64,000 nucleotides of DNA, taken from assembly GCF_004210295.1 (NCBI RefSeq), contig NZ_SDAK01000001.1, positions 124,001 through 188,000 on the forward strand. Direction: 5' to 3'. The position numbers and the translations under genes are program-made. Below the pieces are notes generated by a model, which made no database searches, was not told the DNA's origin, and saw only the letters and a list, made by a program, of their open reading frames with translations. This document shows, in pieces, positions 40,333-48,780 of the stretch. Source of the DNA: Lactococcus sp. S-13 (GTDB lineage: Bacteria > Bacillota > Bacilli > Lactobacillales > Streptococcaceae). Positions within the stretch are counted from its first letter, which is position 1. Every line of letters begins with the position of its first letter.

Positions 40333-43300
40333 ATGGAAATTCAGAACCAACAAAAAAAACTTAAAAAAATGTATCCAACCAAACGGAAATTTTTATACGC
40401 TGGTATGTCAGGTGCACTGCTCATGACAAGCACCCTCTTGCCAACAGCTTTTAGCATCATGTCACTCCCGATTACGGCCAAAGCCGCAGTGCTGGAGGTC
40501 GATGCTTTGACAAATGTAAGTTCAAGCAATAGCAGTAATACCAGCCCACTCAATCGATGGAATAGTCAAGCAGGCACTCAAAACGTCAACTTCACCATCT
40601 CGGGAAATGGCGTCACAAGTGTTACGGTCAACCCAACACCACGTTATGTGGTCTTAACCGTCCCTCAAGAACTTCGTGGTTATGTTTCGCCTACAGCAGC
40701 AAGCGCTGTGACCTCAAATATCACTGTTGACCTCAATCAAGTCGCACTCCTTACGACACTTGTCCAAGCAGGGAACACCTTTTTGAGTGGCGTTGCGGGA
40801 CTAGGTAATAACCTCACAGGGCTCGACTTAAATCCAGTTATTCAACAACTTAACCTCCTTCAAAGTGTTCAAAATATTGGTGGTGCCAACCTCAATGTTC
40901 CAACTACCATGACGAGTGATGGAGCTTTAATTAGTGGCCAACTTGACGGGGAAATCGGTAGAGTTGCTTCCGCTAATTTGATTGATATTCTAAACAATCT
41001 TAAGAACGCCGTCAATGCCTTGCAGTTGACGGGTTTAAGTGCTCCCTTGAATCCCGCTTTGGACACCCTTAAAGGGCCGCTAAATGCAGCAATTGATGAG
41101 CTATTAACCCCTTTAACAGCAGGCACAGGAGAAATTGTTAATCAGCTTGCTCAGGCCTCAGTGCTGGGAGATACAACTGCCAGCATTCCAACGCAGATTG
41201 ATGTTCCTACAAGCCTTCAAGGAGATGTTGACGCCCGTTTTGCAGGCTCAGTCGTTCAAACTTCCCTCCTTGATGTTAACCTCTTTAGTAATGCAAATGG
41301 TGTTTCTTATGTTTACTTAGCTGCTGCCTCACCTACCCTCGTTGCTCCGACAGAAAATCTGACTGCGACGACCTCGGCTGTCGGTGCAGCCGACGCAACA
41401 GCCACACTCCCTACAACATTAACAAATAGCGAAGGGGTCAATGTTCCCGTGAACGCAGTGATTACCAACACTGGCGGAACACCCGTAACGAATGGTCAAT
41501 TAGCTGCGGGCACTTACACCGTCACGTATTCTGCCACAGGATATGATCCAGTGACCCAAACCCTTGTCGTCACTGACCCAGCAGATACTACGCGACCAGA
41601 TGCCCCCCTTGTCACTTCTATCACTGGAAATTCGCAAACTGGCTATACCATTATAGGCACGGCAGAACCCAACTCAACGGTTATCGTTGAAAATGCCACA
41701 GAAAGCACCGTAGGAACAACCACGACTAGTTCTACAGGGGACTATACGGTTAACCTTCCTGGCTCAGTTGGACCAGATGCTCGCTTGCTCCTTATAGCAA
41801 TAGATGCATCAGGAAATAGAAGCGCATCAACACAAGCGCGTACCCCGGTCGATCCGACGCTCGTCACTCCAACGGGAATTTTGACTGCTATGACTTCAGC
41901 GACAGGTGCCTCCGATGCGAACGCCACCCTTCCTACAACTTTAAAAAATAGTGATGGTGACGATGTTCCAGTCACAGCAGTGATTACTAACACCAGCGGA
42001 ACACCCGTAACAAATGGTCAATTAGCTGCGGGCACTTACAGCGTCACCTATTCCGCAACAGGATACGATTCAGTGACTCAAACGCTTGTTGTCTCTGATG
42101 GAGTAGATACGACTGCACCAGCAGCACCCGTGGTTGATTCAGTGACAGGTAATTCTCAAACAAGCTACACCGTTACAGGTACAGCAGAGCCTAATTCTAG
42201 CATCATGATTAGGGACACCGCAGGAAATACCGTGGGAACGACAACAACTAGTCCCGCAGGAGACTTCACGGTTACCCTTCCAGGTTCAGTTGGACCGAAT
42301 GCCGATTTGTTAGTCACAGCGACTGATGTGGCAAGTAATGCTAGTAATGCCACACCAATCAAAACTCCAGCCGATGTTACTCTCATTGCTCCAACAGGTG
42401 TTCTGACTGCGACGACCTCAGCGGTTGGCGCGGCCGACGCAACAGCTACTCTGACTACAACGTTGAAAAATAGTGAGGGTGCTGATGTTCCCGTTACTGC
42501 AGCGATTACCAATGCAATGGGTGAGACTCTAACAAATGGTCAATTAGCTGCGGGTACTTACCTAGTGACCTACATGGCGGCAGGCTATGGTGACGTTGTC
42601 CAACTTCTGGTTGTTTCTGATGGAGTAGATACAACTGCACCAGCAGCACCTGTAGTTGATTCAGTGACAGGTAATTCTCAAGCAGGTTATATCGTTACAG
42701 GTACAGCAGAACCTAACTCTAGCATCGCAATTAAGGACACCGCAGGAAATACCATGGGAACGACAACAACTAGTCCCGCAGGAGACTTCACGGTTACCCT
42801 TCCAGGTTCAGTTGGACCGAATGCTGACCTGTTAGTCACAGCGACTGATGCGGCAAGCAATGCTAGTGACGCCACACCAATCACAACCCCAGCCAACCCT
42901 GGTGATACCACTGCACCAGATGCACCAGTAATCACAAAAGTTACGGGTACTTCACAGGCTGGTTATACTATCACCGGAACTGCGGAAGCTAATTCAACAA
43001 TTAAACTGTATGACAAGTCCAATAAGCTGCTAGGAACAGCCAAAGCTGATGGAAATGGCGCCTTCACGATAAACTTAGCAAAAGGAAGTATTGGAGCGAA
43101 GCAAGAATTTACTGCCATTGCTATTGATGCTGCAAATAATGAAAGTCAACCAACTTCAGCGATGACCCCTGCTGATACAACCTCAACTGGTGGACAAAAT
43201 AATACTCCAGACACCACGGCACCAAACCCACCGACAGTGGATCATATTGGTGGAAATGGTGATACGGGCTACACAGTAGGTGGTACTGGTGAATCAGGTG

Positions 43301-43674
43301 CAACGATCACAATCCGTAATCCAGCAACAGGGCAAGTTCTGGGAACAACAACGGTTGGAGCAGATGGTACTTACACAGTTAAACTTCCAGCAGAAGCAGA
43401 AAATGCTACGACTTTATCTGCAACTGCAACAGATGCAGCAGGAAACGAAAGTACAGCTACGTTATTTAAACTTCCAAGCAAAGCCACAGGTATGAGCCCG
43501 ATGAGCAACTCATATAATAGCGGTACTATGGCTGCAATGAAATCAACGAAGAGCTTACCTATGACAGGAGAAGCAAGTACAAGTTGGTTGGTAGCTCTTG
43601 GAGCAATATTCACAGCGATGGTTGGTTCACTCTTCTTTTGGAAAAATAAGAGTAAAAAGGAGGAGGAAAAATAA
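40333..43674 (+). CDS. Large LPXTG-anchored surface protein with Ig-like repeats
   Basis: 1113 residues from ATG 40333 (GGAGGAAA at 40318-40325; an ATG at 40240 has no RBS). Long signal peptide with KRKFLYAGMSGALLMTSTLL and cut after ITAKA. A unique region (residues about 40-330) with no clear homolog follows. Then come alternating repeats: a PTGxLTATTSAxGAxDA unit and a Big-domain-like unit (APVVDSVTGNSQ...GSVGPNADLLVTATD). The end is LPMTGE, a membrane helix and KNKSKKEEEK, so sortase A would fix it to peptidoglycan. Two repeat units are almost identical at DNA level. A likely adhesin; its ligand is unknown. Confidence 0.9.
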   Translation: MEIQNQQKKLKKMYPTKRKFLYAGMSGALLMTSTLLPTAFSIMSLPITAKAAVLEVDALTNVSSSNSSNTSPLNRWNSQAGTQNVNFTISGNGVTSVTVNPTPRYVVLTVPQELRGYVSPTAASAVTSNITVDLNQVALLTTLVQAGNTFLSGVAGLGNNLTGLDLNPVIQQLNLLQSVQNIGGANLNVPTTMTSDGALISGQLDGEIGRVASANLIDILNNLKNAVNALQLTGLSAPLNPALDTLKGPLNAAIDELLTPLTAGTGEIVNQLAQASVLGDTTASIPTQIDVPTSLQGDVDARFAGSVVQTSLLDVNLFSNANGVSYVYLAAASPTLVAPTENLTATTSAVGAADATATLPTTLTNSEGVNVPVNAVITNTGGTPVTNGQLAAGTYTVTYSATGYDPVTQTLVVTDPADTTRPDAPLVTSITGNSQTGYTIIGTAEPNSTVIVENATESTVGTTTTSSTGDYTVNLPGSVGPDARLLLIAIDASGNRSASTQARTPVDPTLVTPTGILTAMTSATGASDANATLPTTLKNSDGDDVPVTAVITNTSGTPVTNGQLAAGTYSVTYSATGYDSVTQTLVVSDGVDTTAPAAPVVDSVTGNSQTSYTVTGTAEPNSSIMIRDTAGNTVGTTTTSPAGDFTVTLPGSVGPNADLLVTATDVASNASNATPIKTPADVTLIAPTGVLTATTSAVGAADATATLTTTLKNSEGADVPVTAAITNAMGETLTNGQLAAGTYLVTYMAAGYGDVVQLLVVSDGVDTTAPAAPVVDSVTGNSQAGYIVTGTAEPNSSIAIKDTAGNTMGTTTTSPAGDFTVTLPGSVGPNADLLVTATDAASNASDATPITTPANPGDTTAPDAPVITKVTGTSQAGYTITGTAEANSTIKLYDKSNKLLGTAKADGNGAFTINLAKGSIGAKQEFTAIAIDAANNESQPTSAMTPADTTSTGGQNNTPDTTAPNPPTVDHIGGNGDTGYTVGGTGESGATITIRNPATGQVLGTTTVGADGTYTVKLPAEAENATTLSATATDAAGNESTATLFKLPSKATGMSPMSNSYNSGTMAAMKSTKSLPMTGEASTSWLVALGAIFTAMVGSLFFWKNKSKKEEEK
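42094..42372 (+). repeat. Near-identical 279-base repeat, copy 1, in the LPXTG gene
   Basis: Starts TCTGATGGAGTAGATAC and ends CCAGCC; same length and nearly the same sequence as 42616-42894. Recent duplication or gene conversion within the gene. Confidence 0.85.
42616..42894 (+). repeat. Near-identical 279-base repeat, copy 2, in the LPXTG gene
   Basis: Second copy, in frame, 522 bases downstream of the first. Confidence 0.85.
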
Positions 43675-43713
43675 ATCAATGACTTAAAAGCACCCCAAAT
43701 TTCAGGCTAACTA

Positions 43714-43743
43714 TTGCTATAAATCTAAAGAATACGATATAAT
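43714..43743 (+). promoter_or_regulatory. Promoter in the gap after the LPXTG gene
   Basis: TTGCTA, 18 bases, TATAAT. No open frame of note follows before a terminator at 43803. Confidence 0.6.
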
Positions 43744-43749
43744 AGTAGA

Positions 43750-43842
43750 GTCAAAGTCAATCCAACTTTGACTGCTTCGAAATTCTTTTCAAGTTACAAA
43801 AAGCAAGCAAGTTACTAGAAGGACTTGCTTGCTTATTTTATT
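43750..43842 (+). ncRNA. Candidate small RNA of about 90 bases
   Basis: Promoter TTGCTA-N18-TATAAT just upstream. The expected RNA begins with the hairpin TCAAAGT-CAATCCA-ACTTTGA (43751-43771), has a single-stranded middle, and ends in the hairpin GCAAGCAAGT...ACTTGCTTGC followed by TTATTTTATTT. Too short to code. No family recognised, so this is a prediction from structure only. Confidence 0.45.
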
Positions 43843-43843
43843 T
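43803..43843 (+). terminator. Strong terminator after the candidate small RNA
   Basis: GCAAGCAAGT-TACTAGAAGG-ACTTGCTTGC then T-rich tail. Confidence 0.85.
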
Positions 43844-43913
43844 AAAATTAGCTGGAATTTTTTAGATAATAAAATGCAAAAAAATCGTTTGAGTTTAATA
43901 ATGCTTGTTTTTT

Positions 43914-43922
43914 TGTTATAAT
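43914..43922 (+). promoter_or_regulatory. Extended -10 upstream of the 49-residue gene
   Basis: TGTTATAAT, about 115 bases before the TTG start. Confidence 0.5.
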
Positions 43923-44038
43923 AGTTTAGTAAATATCTAAGTATTTTACAAAAGATAAGCTTCACAAAGATACAAGGTAGTTTTAAGAAGAAACCAGTTT
44001 GATGAGATCGTAACTGATCGATAACAGGAGGAAATCAA

Positions 44039-44188
44039 TTGTCTAAGAAAGTATCAGTAAAAGTAGTCAAAAATAGTAAACAACAAAAGGAGAGAAATAC
44101 ACTCCTTGCCGACACTTTTGAAAATCGGTGGCTCCAGAATGAATGGAAACACAAATTTAAGACATTGACCTCTGAACATAGAAAATAA
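44039..44188 (+). CDS. Small basic protein, 49 residues, TTG start
   Basis: TTG 44039 preceded by AGGAGG (44027-44032), an excellent RBS. The product begins MSKKVSVKVVKNSKQQKERN and ends with TLTSEHRK; it is basic, probably helical and soluble, with two Trp in ENRWLQNEWKHKF. Promoter upstream and a strong terminator directly after the stop. I do not recognise it. The complete set of expression signals makes it likely to be real. Confidence 0.6.
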   Translation: MSKKVSVKVVKNSKQQKERNTLLADTFENRWLQNEWKHKFKTLTSEHRK

Positions 44189-44190
44189 TC

Positions 44191-44219
44191 AAAAAAACAC
44201 CAATTTTTGGTGTTTTTTC
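44191..44219 (+). terminator. Terminator after the 49-residue gene
   Basis: AAAAAACACCAATTTTTGGTGTTTTTT palindrome. Confidence 0.9.
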
Positions 44220-44282
44220 ATTTTAGCATAGGAAAAACTATGTAATTAAAAGATTAAGATTGGTGTTTTGTGCTATAAATAG

Positions 44283-44576
44283 ATGAAAGCTTTTACTGGA
44301 AAGATGACGTTAAAGCTTCTGATCATTTTATCTTTTCTATTAGGTTTGCAAATTTTACTGTCTAATCTAGCTAGTGGTAACCATATCTTTAGGATATTAG
44401 TACCGTCTTTATTCCAAACGTCTTGATTGGTCTGGTTGCTGGTCCTCTAGGAGTAGCTGTAATCTTACCTTTTGCTGATATTGATTGGCTTATTGTGCTT
44501 GGCCAGTCACTGCGATTATGCTTGTTGTCTAAAAATTACAATCTATTAAATCAATCGATACACTTATGAGTGTTTA
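44283..44576 (+). pseudogene. Decayed ECF-transporter S component (FolT-like family)
   Basis: From ATG 44283 one frame gives MKAFTGKMTLKLLIILSFLL...ILLSNLASGNHIFRI, then hits TGA at 44424. Another frame continues TVFIPNVLIGLVAGPLGVAV...FADIDWLI, the signature of ECF vitamin-transporter S components (FIPxxLIGLLxGPxxG). One frameshift near 44395-44410 and a lost C-terminal half are needed to explain this. The family fit is by pattern only; folate or another vitamin is a guess. Confidence 0.6.
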
Positions 44577-44586
44577 ATAATATAAA

Positions 44587-44628
44587 AGAAAAATATCTCC
44601 TGTTTAAGAGGTGTTTTTCTTTTTTTAC
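44587..44628 (+). terminator. Terminator downstream of the pseudogene
   Basis: AGAAAAATATCTCC...GAGGTGTTTTTCTTTTTTT imperfect hairpin with T-run. Confidence 0.6.
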
Positions 44629-44679
44629 AACAAAAACGAAAAAAATAACAAAAAAATTAAATAAAAATGATAATTTGTA

Positions 44680-44708
44680 TTGACATTGATTGTTTGTTTT
44701 AATATAAT
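44680..44708 (+). promoter_or_regulatory. Consensus promoter of the Spx-like gene
   Basis: TTGACA, 17 bases, TATAAT: perfect sigma-A consensus. Confidence 0.85.
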
Positions 44709-44757
44709 AAATTTATAAATGAGAAACAAATAATAAAAAAGAATGGAAGTAAAAGCT

Positions 44758-45192
44758 ATGATTAAATTGTTTTCTTCGACAAACTGTGTCTCAAGTAAAA
44801 AAATGAAGCAATGGTTAATGGCAAACAAATTAGAATTTAAAGAAATAAACATATTAGAAAATAGTCTACAAAGAGATGATATTATGAGAATACTCTCATT
44901 AACCGAACTTGGAGCGGAAGAAATTATTTCCAAACGAAGTAATATTTATAAGGAATTATCACAAACAATTGAGTTTGATGAATTAACAACGAATCAACTG
45001 GTTGATTTAATCATTAAAAACCATCGTATGCTTCGTCGCCCCCTGCTTGTTGATGATTATCGACTTCAGGTAGGTTACAATGAAGATGATATTCGTAAAT
45101 TTTTACCTCGTGCTGTTCGTAAAGTTGAACTCATTACAGCAATTGAGAATGTACGCTCGTGGGATACAGAAGTTCAGGCCTTATTGGGATAA
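44758..45192 (+). CDS. Spx/ArsC-family regulator with single-Cys motif
   Basis: 144 residues from ATG 44758 (GGAAG upstream; an ATG 15 bases earlier would add five atypical residues). Start MIKLFSSTNCVSSKKMKQWL and RRPLLVDDYRLQVGYNEDDIR...LPRAVRK match the Spx family, which binds the RNA polymerase alpha C-terminal domain. The usual CxxC redox switch is CVSS here, so no disulphide can form in that motif. L. lactis has several Spx paralogs and some lack the second Cys. Perfect consensus promoter, so well expressed. Confidence 0.88.
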   Translation: MIKLFSSTNCVSSKKMKQWLMANKLEFKEINILENSLQRDDIMRILSLTELGAEEIISKRSNIYKELSQTIEFDELTTNQLVDLIIKNHRMLRRPLLVDDYRLQVGYNEDDIRKFLPRAVRKVELITAIENVRSWDTEVQALLG

Positions 45193-45350
45193 AAAACAAC
45201 TTTTTGATGCATTCGCTCTTCTCTAAAACGATAATTTGATTTTTCTTTGATAAAAAGTTACAATTTTAATAAGGTTTCATATAATCTATACAATACAAAA
45301 GTAATTTTTCAATGAAGATAGAATCATTGTCAAAATAAAGGGGAAAAATA

Positions 45351-46292
45351 ATGAAAATAATCATTGCTGGTGCAGGAGCGATGGGAAGTCGTTTTGGCTT
45401 GATGCTTCATCAAGCAGGAAACGAGGTAACGCTTGTAGATGGCTGGCAAGATCATGTCAAAGCAATCAAAGAAAATGGTTTGAAAGCAAATTTCAACGGA
45501 GAAGAAGTGACTGCTCATCTAGCAATTGAATGGCAACAAGAGCTTTCAAGCTTGAAGACTGAAACAGAGCTAGTTGTTTTATTTACAAAAGCGATGCAAC
45601 TGGATCAGATGCTTCAGGATATCCAACCGGTTCTTTCCGAAAATACAAAAGTTTTATGTCTTTTGAATGGTATTGGTCATGAAGATATCATCGCAAGTTA
45701 TGTTCCAGAACAAAATATTTTTATTGGAAATACAATGTGGACAGCTGGAATTGAAGGGCCTGGACGCGTCAAATTATTTGGCGAAGGGTCTGTTGAGTTA
45801 CAAAATTTTGCAAAAGGTCAAGAAGAGGCGGCTATTGAATTGGCAAAAATTTTGTCTCAAGCTGGCTTGAACGCTAAATACTCTGATAATATTCTTTATT
45901 CTATTTATCGTAAAGCCTGTGTCAATGGGACTATGAATGGTCTGTGTACAATTTTAGATACTAACATGGCCGGCTTTGGGGCAACTAAGTTTGCCGACGA
46001 AATGGTTACAAAAATTGTGAACGAATTTGCTGAGATTGCAGCTCAAGAAGAGGTATTTCTTGATGTTGAAGAGGTCATAGCCCATATTGAAACTTGTTTT
46101 GATCCAGAACTTATAGGTCTGCACTATCCTTCAATGTATCAAGATCTAATCAAACACAATCGACTTACAGAGATTGACTATATCAATGGTGCAGTTTCTC
46201 GTAAAGGAAAAAAATATCACGTTCCTACACCTTACTGTGATTTTCTTACACAGCTTATTCATTCTAAAGAAGAGATTTTACACGCTCAATAA
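45351..46292 (+). CDS. panE: 2-dehydropantoate 2-reductase / 2-hydroxyacid dehydrogenase PanE
   Basis: 313 residues, RBS AAGGGGAA. Rossmann loop IIAGAGAMGSRFGLMLHQAG, then TKAMQLD, NGIGHED and the conserved Lys in RKACVNGTMN. The family reduces ketopantoate to pantoate. The lactococcal PanE homolog is known to act mainly as a D-2-hydroxyacid dehydrogenase on branched-chain keto acids, so the true role may be amino-acid catabolism. Confidence 0.87.
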   Translation: MKIIIAGAGAMGSRFGLMLHQAGNEVTLVDGWQDHVKAIKENGLKANFNGEEVTAHLAIEWQQELSSLKTETELVVLFTKAMQLDQMLQDIQPVLSENTKVLCLLNGIGHEDIIASYVPEQNIFIGNTMWTAGIEGPGRVKLFGEGSVELQNFAKGQEEAAIELAKILSQAGLNAKYSDNILYSIYRKACVNGTMNGLCTILDTNMAGFGATKFADEMVTKIVNEFAEIAAQEEVFLDVEEVIAHIETCFDPELIGLHYPSMYQDLIKHNRLTEIDYINGAVSRKGKKYHVPTPYCDFLTQLIHSKEEILHAQ

Positions 46293-46302
46293 TTATTAAA
46301 TT

Positions 46303-46335
46303 AAAAAAGCACCGTTATTTAACGATGCTTTTTTA
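46303..46335. terminator. Bidirectional terminator between panE and the HxlR gene
   Basis: AAAAAAGCACCGTTATTTAACGATGCTTTTTT. Confidence 0.85.
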
Positions 46336-46686
46336 ATCCTGTAAAAGAGTGACGGATTGCCCTTGATTTTTTAGAGTTTGAATGTGGAGTTTCCCCCAAT
46401 CACAAAGACTATCCATGATTGTACTTAGACTTTCTCCATATTCACTAAGTGAATATTCGACGCGTGGCGGAACTTCATTATAGGATTTTCGGGTTACGAT
46501 GTGAGCAGATTCTAATTCTTTGAGTTGCTGAGTCAGCATTTTTTGGCTAATTCCAGAAATTTGTCTCTTTAATTCACCTGGGCGAACGGCTCCATGTCGC
46601 AAATTACACAAGATAATGGGTTTCCATTTGCCACCGATGACCTCCATGGTGGCTTCGACAGCAATATTATAAATTTTTTCTGACAT
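46333..46686 (-). CDS. HxlR-family transcriptional regulator
   Basis: 117 residues. Winged-helix HxlR pattern: EVIGGKWKPIILCNL, RPGELKRQISGISQKMLTQQL as the recognition region, and VPPRVEYSLSEYG as the wing. Members sense reactive electrophiles or drugs, often through a Cys. Divergent from an MFS exporter gene with a 157-base gap, so it probably controls that gene and itself. Confidence 0.9.
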   Translation of the reverse strand: MSEKIYNIAVEATMEVIGGKWKPIILCNLRHGAVRPGELKRQISGISQKMLTQQLKELESAHIVTRKSYNEVPPRVEYSLSEYGESLSTIMDSLCDWGKLHIQTLKNQGQSVTLLQD

Positions 46687-46729
46687 TTTTATTCCTATTT
46701 TTTCTTTATTTTAAGCTAATAGACACTTT

Positions 46730-46762
46730 TTGGTAGGTATAGCACTAAAAAGTAGGTACTAT
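46730..46762. promoter_or_regulatory. Candidate operator between HxlR regulator and MFS gene
   Basis: GGTAGGTATA and AAGTAGGTACTA are related boxes about 20 bases apart; the second contains the palindrome AGTA-GG-TACT. A likely regulator site, not proven. Confidence 0.45.
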
Positions 46763-46843
46763 GCAAATCGTTTTATTTATTATACAATAATTTTCGTTGA
46801 AAAAATAGACCAAAAGGTCAATATAAAATCATAAAGGAAGAAA

Positions 46844-48031
46844 ATGAAGAAAAAAATATCACCTCATTTAACATTGCTCGCTCTTGCAATTAATGCATTT
46901 GCGATTGGTTCTACAGAATTTATAAGTGTTGGCTTGATGCCAATGATTATCACACAATTTCATGTGACATTGGCTCAGGCTGGCTTGACAGTTTCTCTTT
47001 ATGCTTTAGGGGTAACAATTGGTGCGCCTTTACTCACTGTTTTTACAGGAAGATGGAATCGGCGCACTTTGATGATTGCCATTATGAGCTTGTTCATTAT
47101 TGGGAATTTATTTACAGCATTTTCACCGACTTTCACCATTTTGCTTTTAGGGCGCGTGATTGCTGCTTTGGCGCATGGGATATTTATGTCAGTTTCAACG
47201 GTGATTGCTGCAAACGTGGTTCGTCCAGAAAAGCGTGCCTCAGCAATTGCTATGATGTTCATGGGATTGACTGTTGCAACGATTGTAGGCGTTCCTTTAG
47301 GGACATTTATTGGGCAACAAAGTCGTTGGAATAGCGCCTTTATTTTTATCGCCTTAATTGGTTTGTTAGGCTTGGTTTTCAGTGCTTTACTTATTCCTCG
47401 TCATTTGGAAATTCCTGGTCGTGTGGATTTGCTTGGTTTTAAACGAATTTTCTCTAATAAATCAATAGTTGTTTCATTTGTAATCACGGCCTTAGGTTAT
47501 GGGAGCACTTTTGCTGCGTACACTTATTTATCTCCCATTTTAGAGCATGAATTTGGCTTCTCGGAACAGGCAATTGTTTTTATTTTGCTCGGGTATGGTC
47601 TAACGGTTGCTCTTGGAAATAGTTTAGGTGGCTATTGGGCTAATAGGAGTGTATTGAAAAGTTTAATTAAAATGTTTGCTGCTCTAGCTTTCGCCTTGCT
47701 TTTTATGACGCTTGCAATTTTTAATGGTAATATGTGGCTTGGACTAATTTCTGTCTTGGTCTTGGGATTCTTTGCTTTTATGAATGTTCCAGGTCTGCAG
47801 CTTTATGTTGTTCAATTGGCCGAAAAAGAAGCGCCCAAAGATATTGCTCTCACCTCAGCTTTTAATATTTCGGCCTTTAATGTTGGGATAGCCTTTGGAT
47901 CACTGGTCGGCGCGCAAGTGACTCAACGAATAGGGGTCAATTTGACCCCAGTTTCTGGGATGATCATTGCCCTTTTAGCTATGTTTTTAGCTTTAGGCGC
48001 AAGTAAAAAAGAAAAAAGAAGTAAGAAGTAA
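46844..48031 (+). CDS. MFS exporter (AraJ-like), next to HxlR regulator
   Basis: 395 residues, 12 predicted membrane helices, RBS AAGGAAG. NAFAIGSTEFISVGLMPMI and the motif-A region TGRWNRRTLM are typical of the AraJ/YdhP drug-H+ antiporter group. Divergently paired with the HxlR gene, which suggests induced efflux of a toxic compound. Substrate unknown. Confidence 0.88.
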   Translation: MKKKISPHLTLLALAINAFAIGSTEFISVGLMPMIITQFHVTLAQAGLTVSLYALGVTIGAPLLTVFTGRWNRRTLMIAIMSLFIIGNLFTAFSPTFTILLLGRVIAALAHGIFMSVSTVIAANVVRPEKRASAIAMMFMGLTVATIVGVPLGTFIGQQSRWNSAFIFIALIGLLGLVFSALLIPRHLEIPGRVDLLGFKRIFSNKSIVVSFVITALGYGSTFAAYTYLSPILEHEFGFSEQAIVFILLGYGLTVALGNSLGGYWANRSVLKSLIKMFAALAFALLFMTLAIFNGNMWLGLISVLVLGFFAFMNVPGLQLYVVQLAEKEAPKDIALTSAFNISAFNVGIAFGSLVGAQVTQRIGVNLTPVSGMIIALLAMFLALGASKKEKRSKK

Positions 48032-48109
48032 GGGTTGAGCGAAAAAATGAGTGATTTTTAAAAAATAACTGAGGGTTTTAAAAGAATCAGAAATTTTGTA
48101 AAACGAGCT

Positions 48110-48142
48110 AAAAAATAGGATGTATTGTCATCCTATTTTTTG
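48110..48142 (+). terminator. Terminator after the MFS gene
   Basis: AAAAATAGGATG-TATTGT-CATCCTATTTTTT. Confidence 0.88.
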
Positions 48143-48220
48143 ACTTTCAAAGTCAATAAGATATCGTCGTAAGACAGAGAATGAAATGGAATATGGATTA
48201 AGGAAAAATATGGCTAAAAA

Positions 48221-48415
48221 TGGTAGAATAGAGAAGTATCTGGCTCTTTTGCTTGATTTTTAGACTAGCTAGAATTGAGAAGAAGGGTTTGGAAGTTGGT
48301 TAATTTATTCGGACATTAAAATTTTGGGAGAAAAGCCCAGAGTTTTTAGAGTTGTTCATTTTAAAGAAGATTTAAAGGGCTGCAAGTATTATTGCAGCAG
48401 GATTAAGGAGTAGAG
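48221..48415 (+). promoter_or_regulatory. Old rbgA promoter and structured leader, cut off by the element
   Basis: TGGTAGAAT (extended -10) at 48221-48229, then about 180 bases of leader with AGCCC (48334) able to pair with GGGCT (48376) and a perfect hairpin GCTGCAA-GTATTA-TTGCAGC near 48378-48397, then AAGGAG before ATG 48416. Before integration this leader would have led into rbgA. Confidence 0.5.
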
Positions 48416-48616
48416 ATGGTTATTCAATGGTTGAATGTACTGGATGTTGACTTCTTGAAAAAATTGGATTTGAAAATAGATAGAATTTGTAGTTTGATTA
48501 GCTCAAAGTCCTTGCAAAATAGGGCTTTTTCTTTTTCAGAAAATTCAAAGCGAATAATTTTTAATTATCTTAGAAAAGATAGAAAAACAACCTTATTGAG
48601 CAATAATAAGCAATAA
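48416..48616 (+). pseudogene. Severed 5' end of rbgA fused to element DNA (66 codons)
   Basis: ATG 48416 has a strong RBS (AAGGAG). The first five codons, MVIQW, equal the start of RbgA (the intact gene begins MSNIQWFPGHM). After CAATGGTT (48425-48432) the sequence leaves the RbgA pattern and runs on for about 60 random-looking codons. This is best explained as the native rbgA start left behind by integration; any 66-residue product is probably meaningless. Confidence 0.6.
48425..48432 (+). other. attL core of the integrated element
   Basis: CAATGGTT in the context ATTCAATGGTT; repeated at 60011-60018 as ATCCAATGGTT. Defines an element of about 11.6 kb whose right end holds the integrase gene. 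Confidence 0.6.
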
Positions 48617-48623
48617 AAATCAT

Positions 48624-48648
48624 ATTTTGCCCAAAAATTGGCCCAATT
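48624..48648 (+). repeat. Integrase arm-type repeat near the left end
   Basis: ATTTTGCCCAAAAATTGGCCCAA; matches 59919-59941 near the right end, including the paired GCCCAA boxes. More likely an integrase arm-binding site than the crossover. Confidence 0.5.
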
Positions 48649-48780
48649 TAATTTATATCAAAATATTTGAATAGTACCTATCATTAATAACACTTTTTTG
48701 AATGGTTGCATGGCAAAGATTTTGCTATAATATAACTATTGTTAAAACAACTATTAATTTATTATGATAGAGGAGACGGA

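Noticed and set aside
42094-42894. CRISPR-like or transposon repeat in the 42-kb region
   Set aside because: Two long in-frame units coding Ig-like domains; no short spaced repeats.
41742-42935. Long minus-strand open frames opposite the LPXTG gene
   Set aside because: They mirror the Thr/Ala/Val-rich codon pattern of the plus-strand gene, have no RBS and no recognisable product.
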